Shown piece by piece: positions 21,095 through 33,890 of a stretch of DNA of 64,000 nucleotides. Positions within the stretch are counted from its first letter, which is position 1. The number at the start of each line of letters is the position of its first letter. The stretch comes from Diphasiastrum complanatum. Its lineage: Eukaryota; Streptophyta; Lycopodiopsida; Lycopodiales; Lycopodiaceae. The stretch covers positions 50,343,134 through 50,407,133 of the forward strand of contig CM055098.1 of assembly GCA_029204225.1 (NCBI GenBank). Reading direction: 5' to 3'. The position numbers and the translations under genes are program-made. Under the pieces are notes generated by a model. The model had not been told where the DNA came from. It saw only the letters and a program-made list of their open reading frames with translations, and made no database searches.

Positions 21095-22640
21095 AATGTG
21101 TTCATTGATGGGATTCATGCAAGGAAACGTAGGTGGCGGTTCTGGAATTTAAAAAACAGACGTGCATTTTCTCAGTTTGCACCTGGTGGATCATTCAACA
21201 TGGTGTAGCCTGCCTTGGAGTAGTCTTAGAATAGTTAAAAAACATTCATTTGAGAAATTGGCAACTTGCAAAAACATAGCTGGTCATTTATAAATGGTAT
21301 AGATCGGTGACGAGCGAATGTTCACAGTTTACATGGCAGTTACTTGGTTTAGAACAATCAATGCCTTCATCTATGGCTTTTTCCAGAATGGTGTTATTGT
21401 GGCAAGTCTATCAAAAGAATGACGACACGTGGATATGGACGATATATTCACAACACAAACAGAAACAGGAATGACATGCTAAGTATAGTTGATGCAAGGA
21501 CTAGTTTTCATGTAAGGGGTGAAAATTGACTCAGAACAAAAAGTGACACTATGTAACGAAAGTGTAAGCTTATCTCTGGCTTGGAGACTTATATAGATGA
21601 TTCGATCTCTTCGAATTTCCTAATGTTGTGAAAACATGTGATGGTAGCAAGAACTGAGATCTTAAAATATATAATAGCAACCTACTTGATGCTGATGAAG
21701 CAAGCATTCATTAACTATGTTGATATGATTCTGGAATCATTTTTCTATATTCCATATATTCCATATAGAAACATTTATTTCTTTAAATATTTACATTTAT
21801 GAAAAAGCGTCTTCCAGAGATTCTTTAACTGGTCAAAAGCTAGTGAATAGTGTCTTGTGCATGCTACATTTGGTACAAGAAATTGAATACCTTCAATGTT
21901 GGCTCTAGGGAGCATCTCAAACTATTGAAGCTTGATTGCTTCTCATTAACTTGAGGTTTGACAAATTTGAGTCTATTAAAACCAAGAAAATATGAGTTGT
22001 GCCTCATTATGTCTTTTATTATGTATCAGTCTACCAATCCATATAAACAATGCAAGTGCTATTCAAATATCATCATACAAATAGGCGGAAAGAAAATGCA
22101 ATCAATTCTCAGGTGGATTGTGGTATCCAACTCGAAAAATGTATTATGGCATGGAGATGAACTTCAAAGTTATGATTTTGGACTTGGTGCTCTATGAAAA
22201 AGGAAACCAATGTATTTTATAAATTTAAAATCGCTGCCATGAATCATCCAATAGCTTTGATTGTGGAAGGCAAATAACAAACAACAATAGAAATGTTTAG
22301 GAAAAATCTATGCTAAGAGAAGTAAGAGCCTAGAGAAAAAAGAGCAATAGCAAGTGTACAAAAATATGATTCCGTTCCTTTGGTGATTGCAAATACATAG
22401 AGATGAAAAAGACAAAAATTACTAGGATCTTCTTGGTCTAGCTTAACCACACAACCCCTTCAACTCTAGGCCACAACTTTCTCAAGATCTCTTAGGTGAA
22501 CATTGTACTCTTTCACAACTAATCACTACAAAAAGCAAGAGTTGCATACTTTTTGGTGTATAACTACTGTCGTATATCCCAATACACTACTAGTAGGTGT
22601 ACACAACAGTATCAATATAATGAACAAATAAACAAATGTA
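21095..22640. other. Spacer downstream of the Maf gene
   Basis: Non-coding sequence with no long frame, domain or clear repeat. The first few hundred bases should contain the Maf 3' untranslated region. Confidence 0.4.
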
Positions 22641-23225
22641 GACCTATGCTCATAAGAGCCCATGCTGTGTTTTCTTAAAGATAAGAAGGATAACATTTTC
22701 TATATGCGAGTGGATTAAAAGGAAATAAATAAATTCACTATTTAGAACAAGTCTCCAAGAATGGATGATTTAGTGAATAGATTAAGTGGAGCTAAATACT
22801 TGAACAAGAAGGGTTTTCATATGCGATACCATCAAATCTGTATCCATCTCTTAATGAATGCTTTATTTTGTTTGTATCTAGGGACATTCGTGGTTGTAAA
22901 TTTAGATGATATTTTCATCTATTGTAAATCATTGAATGAACATTTGGAGCATCTCTAAGTTGTCTTGAATATTTGAAGGCAAGAAAGTTCTATGCGAAGG
23001 AATCAAAATATGAATTTCTAAAACCTAAACTTCATCATTTGGATCATCGAATCACATATGAGTAGATAAAGATTGACTATGAAAAAACAAAAGTGCTTGT
23101 TGAATGGCCCATTCTGAAAGTCGTCCTTCAATTGAAGTTGTTTCGAGAATTTATTGTATTTTTTCAAAATTTTATTATTGATTATGCATAGATTTTAGTT
23201 GCTCTTAAAAATATTTTAAGAGGGA
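22641..23225 (+). pseudogene. Gypsy reverse-transcriptase remnant
   Basis: Degraded frames give DKKDNIFYMRVD, MDDLVNRLSGAKY, MRYHQICI, then GTFVVVNLDDIFIYCKSLNE and HLEHL, and further on HHLDHRITYE and EWPILKVV. These are the palm and thumb blocks of a Ty3/Gypsy polymerase (LDD retained, as VNLDDIF). A deletion removes the part between YHQI and the palm, and many stops interrupt the rest. It is a different lineage from the polyprotein at 11449. Confidence 0.75.
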
Positions 23226-23363
23226 AGATAAGCAAGACAAGATGGCCTAGCCCTCCCTATAAAATGGCATCTAAGCCCCACTTATAGACATCAACAAAAA
23301 TATATGCTCAAAATATTAATCAAACTTTGACCAATTGAATCCAGGTCATGAATGCCTCATTTG

Positions 23364-23368
<5 letters not shown>

Positions 23369-23447
<79 letters not shown>
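23369..23447. repeat. (CT)n microsatellite
   Basis: About 39 uninterrupted CT units followed by a short CACGCACGCACGC stretch. Apparent frames on both strands here are SL/RE repeats. Confidence 0.95.
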
Positions 23448-23449
<2 letters not shown>

Positions 23450-23529
23450 CGCACGCACGCGCATATTTGGTGGATTTTACATTGTGATGCATGACATTGA
23501 CATATTGAGCTATACAACTTTGTACAATG

Positions 23530-23615
23530 CTTCTTGGTTTCCAAGGGGAGGCTCGAACCTGGGACCAAAGAAACTTTGGATGCCAAGCTAACCAGCTGAG
23601 CCAACCCCGTATAAT
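23530..23615 (-). mobile_element. Short tRNA-derived SINE, copy 1
   Basis: 86 bp, read on the - strand. It has a polymerase III A box (TGGCTCAGCTGG) and B box (GGTTCGAGCC) at tRNA spacing. It ends ...CCTTGGAAACCAAGAAG, a small CTTGG-AAA-CCAAG hairpin, with no poly(A). It is bounded by a perfect 14-bp direct repeat AACTTTGTACAATG (23516-23529 and 23616-23629). It is nearly identical to copy 2 at 51208-51295, which also has a perfect target duplication, so the borders are well supported. Confidence 0.88.
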
Positions 23616-23639
23616 AACTTTGTACAATGAGACTTGTAG

Positions 23640-24480
23640 ATGCTCAATAATTTTATTTCTTAGAATCGTCTAAGTTTGCTACTCCAAATGCAAAATTTTG
23701 ATCATCTACATGATAGTTTGACCATGGAAGTGTATATGAGCTCAAAAAAATCTTTTTGATCGTAAGAAAAATGCCACAAAAATCTTGAAAAAAGTTTACA
23801 TGCATACTTGCAAGCATTTGACAAATCTATTTGATCCAAGTTTGAAACTTAATGCTTTAGATAAATTTGAAGATTTAGATGCATCTTTATATAGACAACT
23901 AGGTGGAAGTTTGATATATTCACCATTACCAAACCTAATATGTCTTTCTATGTAAGTGTGGTGAGTCAATTTATATCACATCCCCAAAGGTTTGAGAAGT
24001 AGCAAGGTGCATCCTCAAATATACTAAGGGTACTTCAAAAGTTCTGGCATTAAATTTTGCTATTGCGAATATATGAATTTGCATGGTTATGTTGATGCAC
24101 ATTGGGCAAGAAGTGTTGATGACCTTCAAAAGGACATGGTTTTTTTATAAGTGCGATATTTCATTGTTGAACGAGAAACAACCAATGACAACTCTTTCAT
24201 CAAATGAAGTTCAATATCAAGCCATGAAAATAACCACAAAGAATCCAATATTCATGCTAAGACAAACATATCAAAGTTGATGGTCACGTTATTCAAGAAA
24301 AGACACTCAATAATGATATTTAGTTGGAATAATGCTATACTTAAAACCAAATCTTCAAGAACCCCCTCACACAGAAAAAGCTTCACATATCTCTCGGAAT
24401 AAGAAAACATACAATAGCGTTTCAGTGAAGATGATGGAAACATAATTGCTAATGTGCTCCTCATTGTATACTTTGACTTC
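23640..24480 (+). pseudogene. Copia RNase H region remnant
   Basis: Degraded frames spell the Copia RT/RNase H tail: a Y---VGSLIY-like block near 23890-23930, SHPQ-like, EVARCILKYTKGTS, HGYVDAHWA-like (seen as MVMLMHIGQE), then SLLNEKQPMTTLSSNEVQYQ, the conserved S-EAEY neighbourhood. Stops and frameshifts are frequent. Confidence 0.7.
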
Positions 24481-26688
24481 ATATTTTTATTTTTTGTTAC
24501 TTATGTACTATAGAAGTTTCGTTAGATAGCTATATAGTTGAGTAACTTCATGTGAAACACAAGCTAGGCACTCATATTTAGGCATGTATTATTGCATTTA
24601 GTATATTTTAGAACATATTGCCAACACATGGCAAATTTTGGTAGTCCTTGATGGATCTTTCAAGGCTTGTTATTGAATTGAATAAATGATAAATAAAGGC
24701 ATCATTTATCCACAAGTAAGAGAGAGGAAGCTATTATTGTTGGTGCTAGCAAGTTGTTGCAAGGAATTTCAATGATAAACTTTGAATAGAAAGTTTTTTT
24801 TCACAAATATGAATTCTTTCAGAATTTTATTTTGATCTCTAGTGTCAAATGAGTCTCTCATTGAAAGTGAATGAATCTTTTATTATATCTAGCCCTGGTT
24901 AGATAGGTAGAACTTCAATGGTTGTAATGCTTCCCAACAACTTGGAGCACATCCAGATATTGAAAATTCAAAAGCGCATATGCACAGGCCAGCTTCGGCC
25001 TCTCTCTCACCAATCACTTGCTTTCCTCTGCTATTTTTCATATTGAAACACTTCATTTTTTTGGCCCCCTGTGTTGAAGCATTACCAGAACTTGACCTTG
25101 TTTATAGGCTTGGGCCAAGGAGCTTAAGATCTCACATGGATATATCCAACTCAAGAAAGAAAAAATGTTGTACAAAAGTATGAATTCCTAATGTAAGTAC
25201 AAGCACGGTGCAAAAGCTTCATGGACACCGCAGTTTTCAACAAGTACATTTGACTGTTCTTTTTTTTTCTTTTTCCTTTTTTCTTGAGACATGTTCAACC
25301 ACATGAGTTTGAATGTCTGATTGAATTTCACGTGTGTATTTCAAACAGTCGAGCATTAATTCAGCACCAACCATTCTAACTAATGGCTATCACTGATTAG
25401 ATAAACTTAACTAAATTGCAAAAAAAACTAAATAGATAAAGATGGATTCTGCAAGTTGAATAGCTAGATACTTTAAACTGTGAGGGAGAACAAAAACTAA
25501 ATTGATTTTAGAGTGGAACTGGATGAAAAGATAAGAGGAAAGGTTGTATTTGCAATGTCGCCACTCGTAAAGGCGTTCAAAGCACAGAAAGTTGAACAAG
25601 AACTCCTTGAAGATGATAGCTTTCTAACTAATAATAAATAAACACCTAAAAACTTACACCGCACTACTAAATAATAACTAAAACACAACAAGAATCAAAG
25701 TGAAACTATATCACATTATTTTATTTTATTCAAAGAATGCAACATCCATAGTTTGAGTGACAAGAGATTAATGGAGAAAGAAGAAGAGGAAGATAGGGAG
25801 AGGATAAGCTATGAGTGGAGGAGAAGACAGGAGAAGAGAGGGAGAAAGAAGAAGAGGAGAGATCAAGAGAGGAGTGGAGGAAAGAACCTCAGCTCTTAAA
25901 ACCTAGAAATGAGAAAAGTCCCAAACTACAAAGAATTTCAGCCTTATGTAGATAATGCCCCTATGTGACCACCTCTTATTGGCTCTCTTGTTCTCAAGGT
26001 TTCTCTAAGCTAGCAAAATAATGTTCATTCAAAACTATCTAAGAGGCTCAAGACGAGCTTATTCTCTACGACATTTTTTTGTCAAAATGAGCTTAGGCCT
26101 ATAGCCTAGTTTATTTTCAGTGCTAAAGCCCATGGTCTATATTCACATACGCAAAATGTCAAATTGCTAGAAATTTTTTAACCTGCGGTACAAAACATAG
26201 ACAAACAATATTTAGGCATGAGTTCCTTCTCCTTGTTGGATATGAACTTTTAAACCTCAGCCTAATAAGTAGCACAAGTCTACAAAGGTGTTGTACAGGG
26301 AAGATGTCAATTAAGAGTCTGAAATCAAGAGTCTGCAAAATCCAGGCCTTCTGAGATTGCACGGGCAGTTGTAAGTCGGTGGTGACGAACAGGCATTAAA
26401 CATGATAAAAAGGTATTGCCTCAGCAGGTCCACACCTCTAGAGGTGACTTTTACCAACTTTCAATATTTAGGCCTCATGAGTCAAGGAGTTGATACTGCA
26501 GCCTCTAGCAAATGCTGCCCCTAATCTTTGATCGTTTTCTTCTTATTGCACAAGTAATGGTGACAAAGGAATGGCTTGATATAAGGATATACTCCGTGGC
26601 ATTCAAGGTTACTATTTTGGCTCATCCACCAGCAATCCATAATCACCAAACAGGTAGACTGCAAAGTATCAAAATATAATGTACACAC
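24481..26688. other. Non-coding region with a polypurine block
   Basis: No gene recognised. The block at 25768-25885 is almost entirely purine on the + strand and contains GGAGAAAGAAGAAGAGGA twice (25773-25790 and 25841-25858). The rest is plain AT-rich sequence. Confidence 0.5.
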
Positions 26689-27012
26689 TCAATAAAGCGG
26701 ATTTGGTCTCGTAGTGAAGTTGTCATTCTTTGGACAACGCTGTATCAACTTGTGATTGAATAAGCGAGGGATGACAAAGCAGCGTCTAAGCTTTAATTGT
26801 GTATAAGTTTTCTCACATAAAGTGTAGTCATCAGATACATCCAGTTCCTGCACAGAGGCAAATAACAAGTAGTTTTCAACACAATCCTAAGTGAAGCTCA
26901 AGGGCTTTCTTCAAACAAATTGTACCTTTATTTTGACAAACCTGAGCAACAACATAAGAGTACAAACTCCGTAAGATCTCAAAATCTGTATGGTCCTAGA
27001 AATGCAATGCAT

Positions 27013-27063
<51 letters not shown>

Positions 27064-27558
27064 CTCTCAATGTATGCTCCATGATCATACAAATGTTTCA
27101 ACATTCAGCTCATTCTTCATCAATACATAGAAAATTACCCTCACAATAAGGTCAATGAAATCTTGTATAAATTCATAAACCATAGATAGCTCTTGTAGAA
27201 ATCAGTTCACACTCTTTATCATCAAAGCTGACAAATAACGCACTTTGATGGTTATTGTAAGAAAACATACAAGTCAATCTCCGTAAGGTAACCACACTAA
27301 CAAGCACTCACTTCCTACCCATCCACAAAATCAAACCAGACCACCCTCACGTGCTGGAACTATCGACACCATAGTCATGCATGGTCACTCGAAGTTATCA
27401 CTAGCATCATCAGGAGACTAGAGAAAATGTCCCAGCTACCACCAGCCATCACTCACAACTCTCATTGGCATCATCAAGAGGCTAGACAAAAATGTCCTGG
27501 CTACGTACGTAGTTGTACCATCCACCAACTTTGAGTAGACTGAATGAATGATATTGGG

Positions 27559-27619
<61 letters not shown>

Positions 27620-30172
27620 CATAAGTCTCACTACAAGCATTGTGCGCATCTAGACTCATGACACAATAGGATGCATATCAGCACGTCGAAATAAAATTGT
27701 CAATAACTCTAGACCAACATTTGCAAGATTCCAAGATTTCCCCTCAAGACAAGATATTAAGAGACTATTCCATTAGAAATGGGTTACTTTTCCGGAACGA
27801 AAAGGTTTGTGTGCCAGAAAATGATGACATTAGGGCCCAAATCCTGCATGAATGTCTTGACAGCCCGTGTGCAGGGCACCCTGGCTCACAAAGGACGCTT
27901 GACTTAATAAAAAGGAACTTTTATTGGCCAAACTTAAAAAGTCAAGTGGAGGCATATGTTCGCAAGTGTGGACAATGCCAGGTTAATAAAGCTGAAAGAC
28001 TTAAGGCAGCTGGTTTACTAATGTCCTTGGAAATTCCCGAAAGAAAGTGGGAAAGTATTTCCATGGACTTTGTGCTTGGGCTACCTCGGACGGGGAAGCA
28101 AAATGATGCTATTTGGGTAATAGTTGACAGGTTAAACCAAAGTGGCGCAATTCATACCAAACAAGCAAATTGTCAAAGCTTCTGAACTTGCTCCGCTTTT
28201 CGTTGAAAAGTTGTTTAGGTTGTTTGGTTTGCCAAATGACATTGTTAGTGATCGAGATCCTAAGTTCACTGGCAAATTCTAGCAGGCGGTCTTTGAGAAA
28301 TTAGAGACCACGTTAAGTATGGGGTCATCAGATCATCCTGAATCGGATGGTCAGACAGAGAGGACGAACCAGTCTATGGAAGACATGCTTCGGGCATATC
28401 TTTCCAGAAGACAGTCGGATTGGGAAAGGTACCTTCCAATGATTGAGTTTGCGTATAATAGCACAAAGCACTTAGCGACGGGTTTTAGTCCATTTTCTCT
28501 TATGTATGGTTTCCAGACTAGGGCTCCCATTTCAGTGGGCCTCAAAAGCCTAAAGGTTAAAGCAATAGTAGATTTCCTGCATGATATGCAAGAAATGTTG
28601 CTTGTTGCCCGCGATAACCTAAAAACAACTCAAGATAGAGCCCAGTTTTACGCTAATCAAAAGCGACACAACCTAGGGTCTATGAGGAGGGGGCTTGGGT
28701 ATTAAAGACTGGAAAATGTCCTAAGTTATCACCTTGTTATGCAGGGCCATTCCGTATAGTAAAGAAACTCCATTGGAATGCCTATCAGCTGGAGCTACCT
28801 CAAGTTGCTAAGGTTCATCCAGTTTTTCACATTAGTCATTTAAAGGAACGACTTGGTGGAAAGGATGACTTGATACTATTGAGTTCACGTCTGCAATGTG
28901 TTGTATTTTAAATAATTCCTCCAAATAATTTATAGATACACAAATTTGTTGCAGTCACAGGAACACTTTGTTGACAACTCTTGTTACAACTCTACTTACT
29001 GCAAACCGCCAGGTGCCGGTTATCAAGCGGGATCCGACTTCCATCCTAGACAGTGTACCATACCACTGCCTAGGCTCTCAGCCATCTCCTGCCTCAAGCT
29101 AGCACTCATCCTGGCCGTGCACACGCTCTCCATCCACCTTCTCCTAGGTAGATAGAATGGATGACAAATGAGTCCTCCTCCCCTTGTTTACTTCCAAGGA
29201 GAGAGACTCCAAGCCATGTGCACACCTAGATCATGACACGTGGCAACCATGCAAGTTCACGAGTCACTGGTCAAGTCTATAGGCCCAGTCATCGTCCAGT
29301 CTCAAGTTTGGGTTTGGGACCCGAGGGAGTTTCGTCCCTAACATTCCCTCCTCCTTAAAAAATTCCTTGTCTAAGGAAGAAAATATGGGAATCTCAGTCT
29401 AAGGTCATGTTCTTTTTCCCAAGTATCATCGTCCTCGAAACTTCCTTGCCAACGAACCAAGTACTCAGTTACCTGTCGGTTTTTGAGCCCATGTTAACGT
29501 ACATCAACAATGGTCTGTGGTTCCGTAGGTACAAAGGATGTCAGGTCCTCTAGCTGAACTAGTCTTCTTCTCCATTCAAGAAATATAGTTTTTAAAATAC
29601 ATTAAGACCCTAACAAACTGTATCATAATCTGAAACAAAAGTATAATATGGCAGGAGAAAATACACTGTAGCAACTTTGACCAAAGACAAGATACACTTG
29701 CTAATTGGCAAAGAGATTAATAAAGATGCCTTCTTATCAAAAAATAAAAATAAAATCAGAGAAGAATAAACATGTAACTCACATATGATCTCACTTGCTC
29801 TTTCCTTCTACTAGAAAGTCACCAAAGAAAAATCCTAAAGATTGGATTTGATTGAGAACCATCTTCCTCTCACTAAATACACAATAGCAGACACTATGCA
29901 TGCTTGCAACTTCAATTCCATCGATAGCTAAGCGATTCAAAGAATCAGAATTATCTTTTCAATACCTGGAGCATATGATGAAGTGAACGAAGAAGCTCAA
30001 CATCAAATTCAGATGCAGAACCATTGTGATCTTGAGTGGTCAACCATGAAAAGCCCGCTTGCAATGCACCTCGAAGTCCAAACCTTAATACTACTTGGCT
30101 CCTAACACCAAAAGATGAATGAACTTCGGTTTCAAGATGAATTTGTATTACATTATAACATAGAGGTATCTT
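26689..30172 (-). CDS. Unknown multi-exon gene, 3' exons
   Basis: Three consecutive - strand exons with matching GT-AG sites and phase 0: 30172-29966 (possibly longer upstream; contains IQIHLETEVHSSFGVRSQVV and FGLRGALQAGFSWL), 26995-26942 (18 codons, starts DHTDFEILRSLYSYVV), and 26847-26689 (starts ELDVSDDYTLCEKTY, contains RRCFVIPRLFNHKLIQRCPK, ends in TGA). A further possible 48-bp exon is at 30867-30820 (FLSKVEIIYNKFISEK). The 3-kb intron between the first two contains a Gypsy integrase remnant, an LTR and two microsatellites. I do not recognise the family; the peptides look like ordinary globular protein, not transposon domains. It probably continues into the 5' exons at 35693-36901. 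Confidence 0.6.
27012..27060. repeat. (CT)n microsatellite
   Basis: About 24 CT units with one interruption, 17 bp upstream of the acceptor side of the exon at 26995 (on the - strand this is a polypurine run). Confidence 0.95.
27559..27618. repeat. (TC)n(TA)n compound microsatellite
   Basis: About ten TC units followed directly by about 20 TA units, just before the Gypsy remnant. Confidence 0.95.
27697..28908 (+). pseudogene. Gypsy integrase remnant
   Basis: Reads through the integrase zinc finger (HECLDSPCAGHPGSQ... [17 protein letters not shown]), the core ([52 protein letters not shown]) and the C-terminal fold (KLSPCYAGPFRIVKK, VHPVFHISHLKERL). The D, D and E residues are all still present. 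There are frameshifts after VIVDRL and near 28672, and one nonsense codon where KFW-Q became KF-stop-Q (TGG to TAG). It is the same lineage as the polyprotein at 11449 and, like it, ends just before where a chromodomain would start. Confidence 0.88.
28982..29343 (-). mobile_element. 3' LTR of a Gypsy element (family G)
   Basis: On the - strand it runs TGTTAGGGACGAAAC...GAGTTGTAACA, with TGTTA/TAACA ends. It is preceded by a purine tract (AAGGAGGAGGGAA) and a chromodomain-type coding end, the order expected at the 3' end of a chromovirus. It matches the solo LTR at 40248-40695 but lacks about 85 bp present there (after GGTGCCGGTTA). Confidence 0.85.
29344..29580 (-). pseudogene. Gypsy chromodomain remnant
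   Basis: The - strand frame gives SFVPTEPQTIVDVR, a stop, then HGLKNRQVTEYLVRWQGSFE and DDDTWEKEHDLRLRFP. EYLVRWQG--DDDTWE is the chromodomain signature found at the integrase C-terminus of plant chromoviruses. Only this last part of pol is left next to the LTR; the rest is lost upstream of about 29580. Confidence 0.8.
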
Positions 30173-33100
30173 CTGAGAATCACATACTTCCTTCAACATA
30201 CAATCTAGCTTGTGAAGGAGAATAACCAGAATAAAAATCTTATATAGACAAAAACCCAATAGTTGGCAGTTCAATCTTTTGCAAAACCTCTAATACCTTT
30301 AGCAAACCCAACAATTAGCGTGCTTCAGAATAAGCTTTTGTTGTGAGAATGTCAGGGAAAATGTTGTCATCCTTGTTATGTGCAAAGAAAATTCTTGAAC
30401 AAAACTATATCTTGATTCACTACATGATGTCAAGGAGCATTGTACAGGTCACACTCTGAAAACATGAATATTAACTAATGTATGTCGATGGTCCTAGCTG
30501 GTATCAGAACTCAAGAATAATCACCTTGCTAGCCTGAATGAAATATACTTTTCTCAAACTGCTAGATACCTAAAAGTAAGTAAATTAGGCCAAATAAAAT
30601 GGGTTGACTTTGGGGTATGAGCAAGAGTATTCTAAAGTGGCAATAAGAAGCAAATGAAAAAAATTGCCTCAAACGCTACCTAATTAGGCATATGATTGAA
30701 TGTAGACTCCTCAGCAAGAAAATGAAATGCCCTACGTAAATTGATGCAATATACTAATGAAGTGTTTTGTCATATGCAATCTAAGAGGTTTGCAATGCTC
30801 ACATCTAGAATATTCTTACCTTCTCAGAGATGAATTTATTGTAGATAATTTCAACCTTAGATAGAAACTTTCCAGAATGCAAGGATCAACAACAAAACAT
30901 GTGTTCCAAAAGAATATTTTGGCACTTCTAAACATTTTGCTTTTTTATTCTGGATGTGTAAGTTATAAAATAAAATTGCAATAACATTACAAAAGAAAAA
31001 AATTTACAGCAATTTAGATATCGAACAAATTCTTCACGTGTCCTTGCTACATGGTGCACAAGAAACTAGTAGTGCATATGGGTCGTCTGGGCATTGATCA
31101 CGTTGGATTTCTTTCTTACACCCTAATAAAATCGCATACCTTTAACCTTTATAGTCTTTGTAGAGTTTGCATCCTAGCCTTGAGATTTACCGTGGACAGA
31201 AGGTTGAGGGCGTGGTAGACCCAGGATGGGGATGAGGCCTCCTATGTTGGCTTGTAAGCACATAGATGGGAGTGTTTTGACACTCTCATCAGGCTGAAGA
31301 GACTCTTATGGGGATTACAAAGCACAATGGTATTAGGACACTAGGTACTATGTTTGTACCCAAAATGGGAATGCATAACTTAGGCTCAAAGAGAATAAAA
31401 GGCAGGAATTGCTTGTTACGAACAAGGAAACAAGCCTCTAGACCATTTGAGTGGATATGTTGGACTGTATACGACTGCACACTCGATTGGGATGGCTTGA
31501 AGAGGGCAATGAATGTGCCACAAGCAAATACACTTCATCTTAGACAATCTAGTCAATAGTGCTTCCACCCCGTACAAAATCAACCTTTTGAAAATAGGAT
31601 GAATCGTAGTTCAAAACTGGGTCTATCCCACAAGAATCAAAAAGAATAGGCAAGCAAAACATTTGAAATTTTTCTACAAAATATCTACTATAATATGTAT
31701 TAATGTCTACAATGTTTCTAATGAATATGTACATTTAGAATTTCATTGTTGCTTGTATAAAGCTGAAGCTCAAAACCAGATTAGTGTTCATGGAATCACA
31801 GATTCACAAGAGCACATGACAATGTTAAATGGACACAATTCAAACTTCACAAACTAGATTCCACGATCCAATTTCCACAAATAATGAAGTTCTAACAACC
31901 CTAACTAAGTCCCCTTTCTTCATCTCTTTCTTCTTACCTGATAGCTCCTCTCCTACTATCTCTCCTCTTTCCTTTCTTTTCTCCTCGCCTTCCTCCTTAA
32001 CAAGCTTGCTCAATGCTCTCCTTCTCTCCTACAAGCTTCTCCTATGCAAACTGGTGCAAAATTTCCCTACAAGATTGCTTTTCAAATTTGGAAACTGCAT
32101 GGTACTAGAAAGAAAATTTTGGTCCATTCAAATCAGGACTAAAATCGACTCATTGACGAATCGCAATTCATGGAAACTTTACTAGTCACACTAGAAGCTA
32201 TAACAAAGGCTGGCCTAGAGAACCACAAATTTCCACCCGTTAACCTAGAGGCCCCCATAACTACCGCATATGAACTTGGGTATTCTCCCCTGCTTATGTC
32301 TCACTAAGCCTCAATTCTTTGCTATCATCAAGCTTGAAGTATAATACAAACAATCCTCTCGTCAAACTTTGCAAGCCTGCACCTAATGCCCCTTTGATCT
32401 CATGACGTCTCATATCACTAGCGACAATGTAAACACCAACATCTGCATGCCTTAAGTTGAAACAAAAGAGATGTGAATTCTAAAACATCACTCGGCAAAT
32501 ATGCAAATGGAATACCCCTAAGATTCAATGCTCCACCATAAAGTCGACGTACAAATTATTATCCTAAGTATCACACGCATAAACAACATAAAACTACTTC
32601 CTGTAAAAACCAAGAAACATACAGATAAAGCTATCCATATCCTACCCTTCATTTTGTTTTGTTTTTTGACTCCACAAAGGAGATGGCAGATCCTCACACT
32701 CTCTCGATTGATGGTAAAAGATAGGATGCTATGCCCATTTCCCTACTTCTCCCACTTCTCATATTTGCAATTTAACAAGCTACAACTCAAGCTAGTCCCA
32801 TGCTAAATGTTAAATTAAAATGTTCCACCATAGTTACTCGAGAATGAATATTCCAGAAGATTCCAAACAAAAATTCATTTCAAAGCTTGAGAAAGTTGGC
32901 CTTGACTTTTTTTTTGTTAAACAATAGGACATCTAGTGTACTTGTTCTCACGACATGATAGTCTATTAGCTGAATATAGTCTCACATTTAAAAAAATTTC
33001 CCATGCCAAACTTCAGTATTTGTCCCTTTCACACAACTCGCAGCACTGTGTTGATTGTCAACGCCTACGTAGGAACTCGTAGCTTTCCAAGGCTCGAGTA

Positions 33101-33339
33101 TTCACAAAGTTATGTGCAAAACCATTATCAAGGAGTACATTTATCGTTTACCCTAAGATCTTTCCTACACGTTGAAACAAGTCACTAGACCCAAAGCAAT
33201 AGCACTAGAATGGCACGGACACACACTCCTAGATCAATAAATTCAAACAAAGGCCTATGTGAATGTACACTCCCATTTGTTGTCCATAGATTTGTTATCA
33301 ATCTTTTTCTAGGGCGAGCTATTCCATCGAACCTTTCCA
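30173..33339. other. Region between unknown-gene exons
   Basis: Mostly without recognisable content. One possible 48-bp - strand exon (30867-30820) is noted with the unknown gene. Other short frames show no domain. A TGGTATCAGAAC word at 30499 is probably chance. Confidence 0.4.
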
Positions 33340-33890
33340 TCTCTCAATCGTATTTGGATTAGCTTGTACCTTGATATTGAGGACTTTCCCGCTTTCTTGA
33401 TACTACCATTGATCACAAAAACTTCTTTGCATGCTCTTAGACATGCTGGTTTTACGGCGCATCAGTCCACCTCAGATTGTGTTTTCACTCTCAGAGCTCT
33501 GACTGAGGACGCAAAATTCAAGAAGGAACAACTGTATTGCTGGTTTGTGGACTTCATATGGCCTTTGATTTTGTAGCACACTACATGTTCATTCAGAGAA
33601 TGAGGAACCTGACATGACATCACAATTATGGCAGTACACAAGCAAGTCATTGAATGTTTTAGGTCCAATGAGGGCTTATCTCAGAGGATTTACAGCACTA
33701 TATGAGTGAAGCAGAGATGGTCACTCTCCCCCACCTTATTTGGCCTCTATATTGATGAGTGAGAGAAAATTATTGATCATGATGGTGGACAGGGATGCAT
33801 ACTACAGAGCTTACTGGCTTCCATTTTGTTATACACGGATGATGTGGTTTTGGTATATGCTTCTCTATGTGTCTTGGCAGATCGATGTCT
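33340..33890 (+). pseudogene. LINE reverse-transcriptase remnant
   Basis: Frames give HAGFTAHQSTSDCVFTLRAL, then QLYCWFVDF with AFDFV in a shifted frame, later SLSPTLFGLYIDE and LLYTDDVVLVY. These are the L1-type polymerase blocks, ending in the palm motif (YTDD for YADD). It overlaps the blocks kept at 9870-10381, so two copies of related LINEs are present. Several stops and frameshifts. Confidence 0.8.

Noticed and set aside
23320-23627. Open frames on both strands across the (CT)n array and SINE
   Set aside because: Repeat artefacts; the informative content is the SINE and its duplication.
30499-30512. TGGTATCAGAAC as a retrotransposon primer-binding site
   Set aside because: No LTR-like end before it and no element sequence after it.
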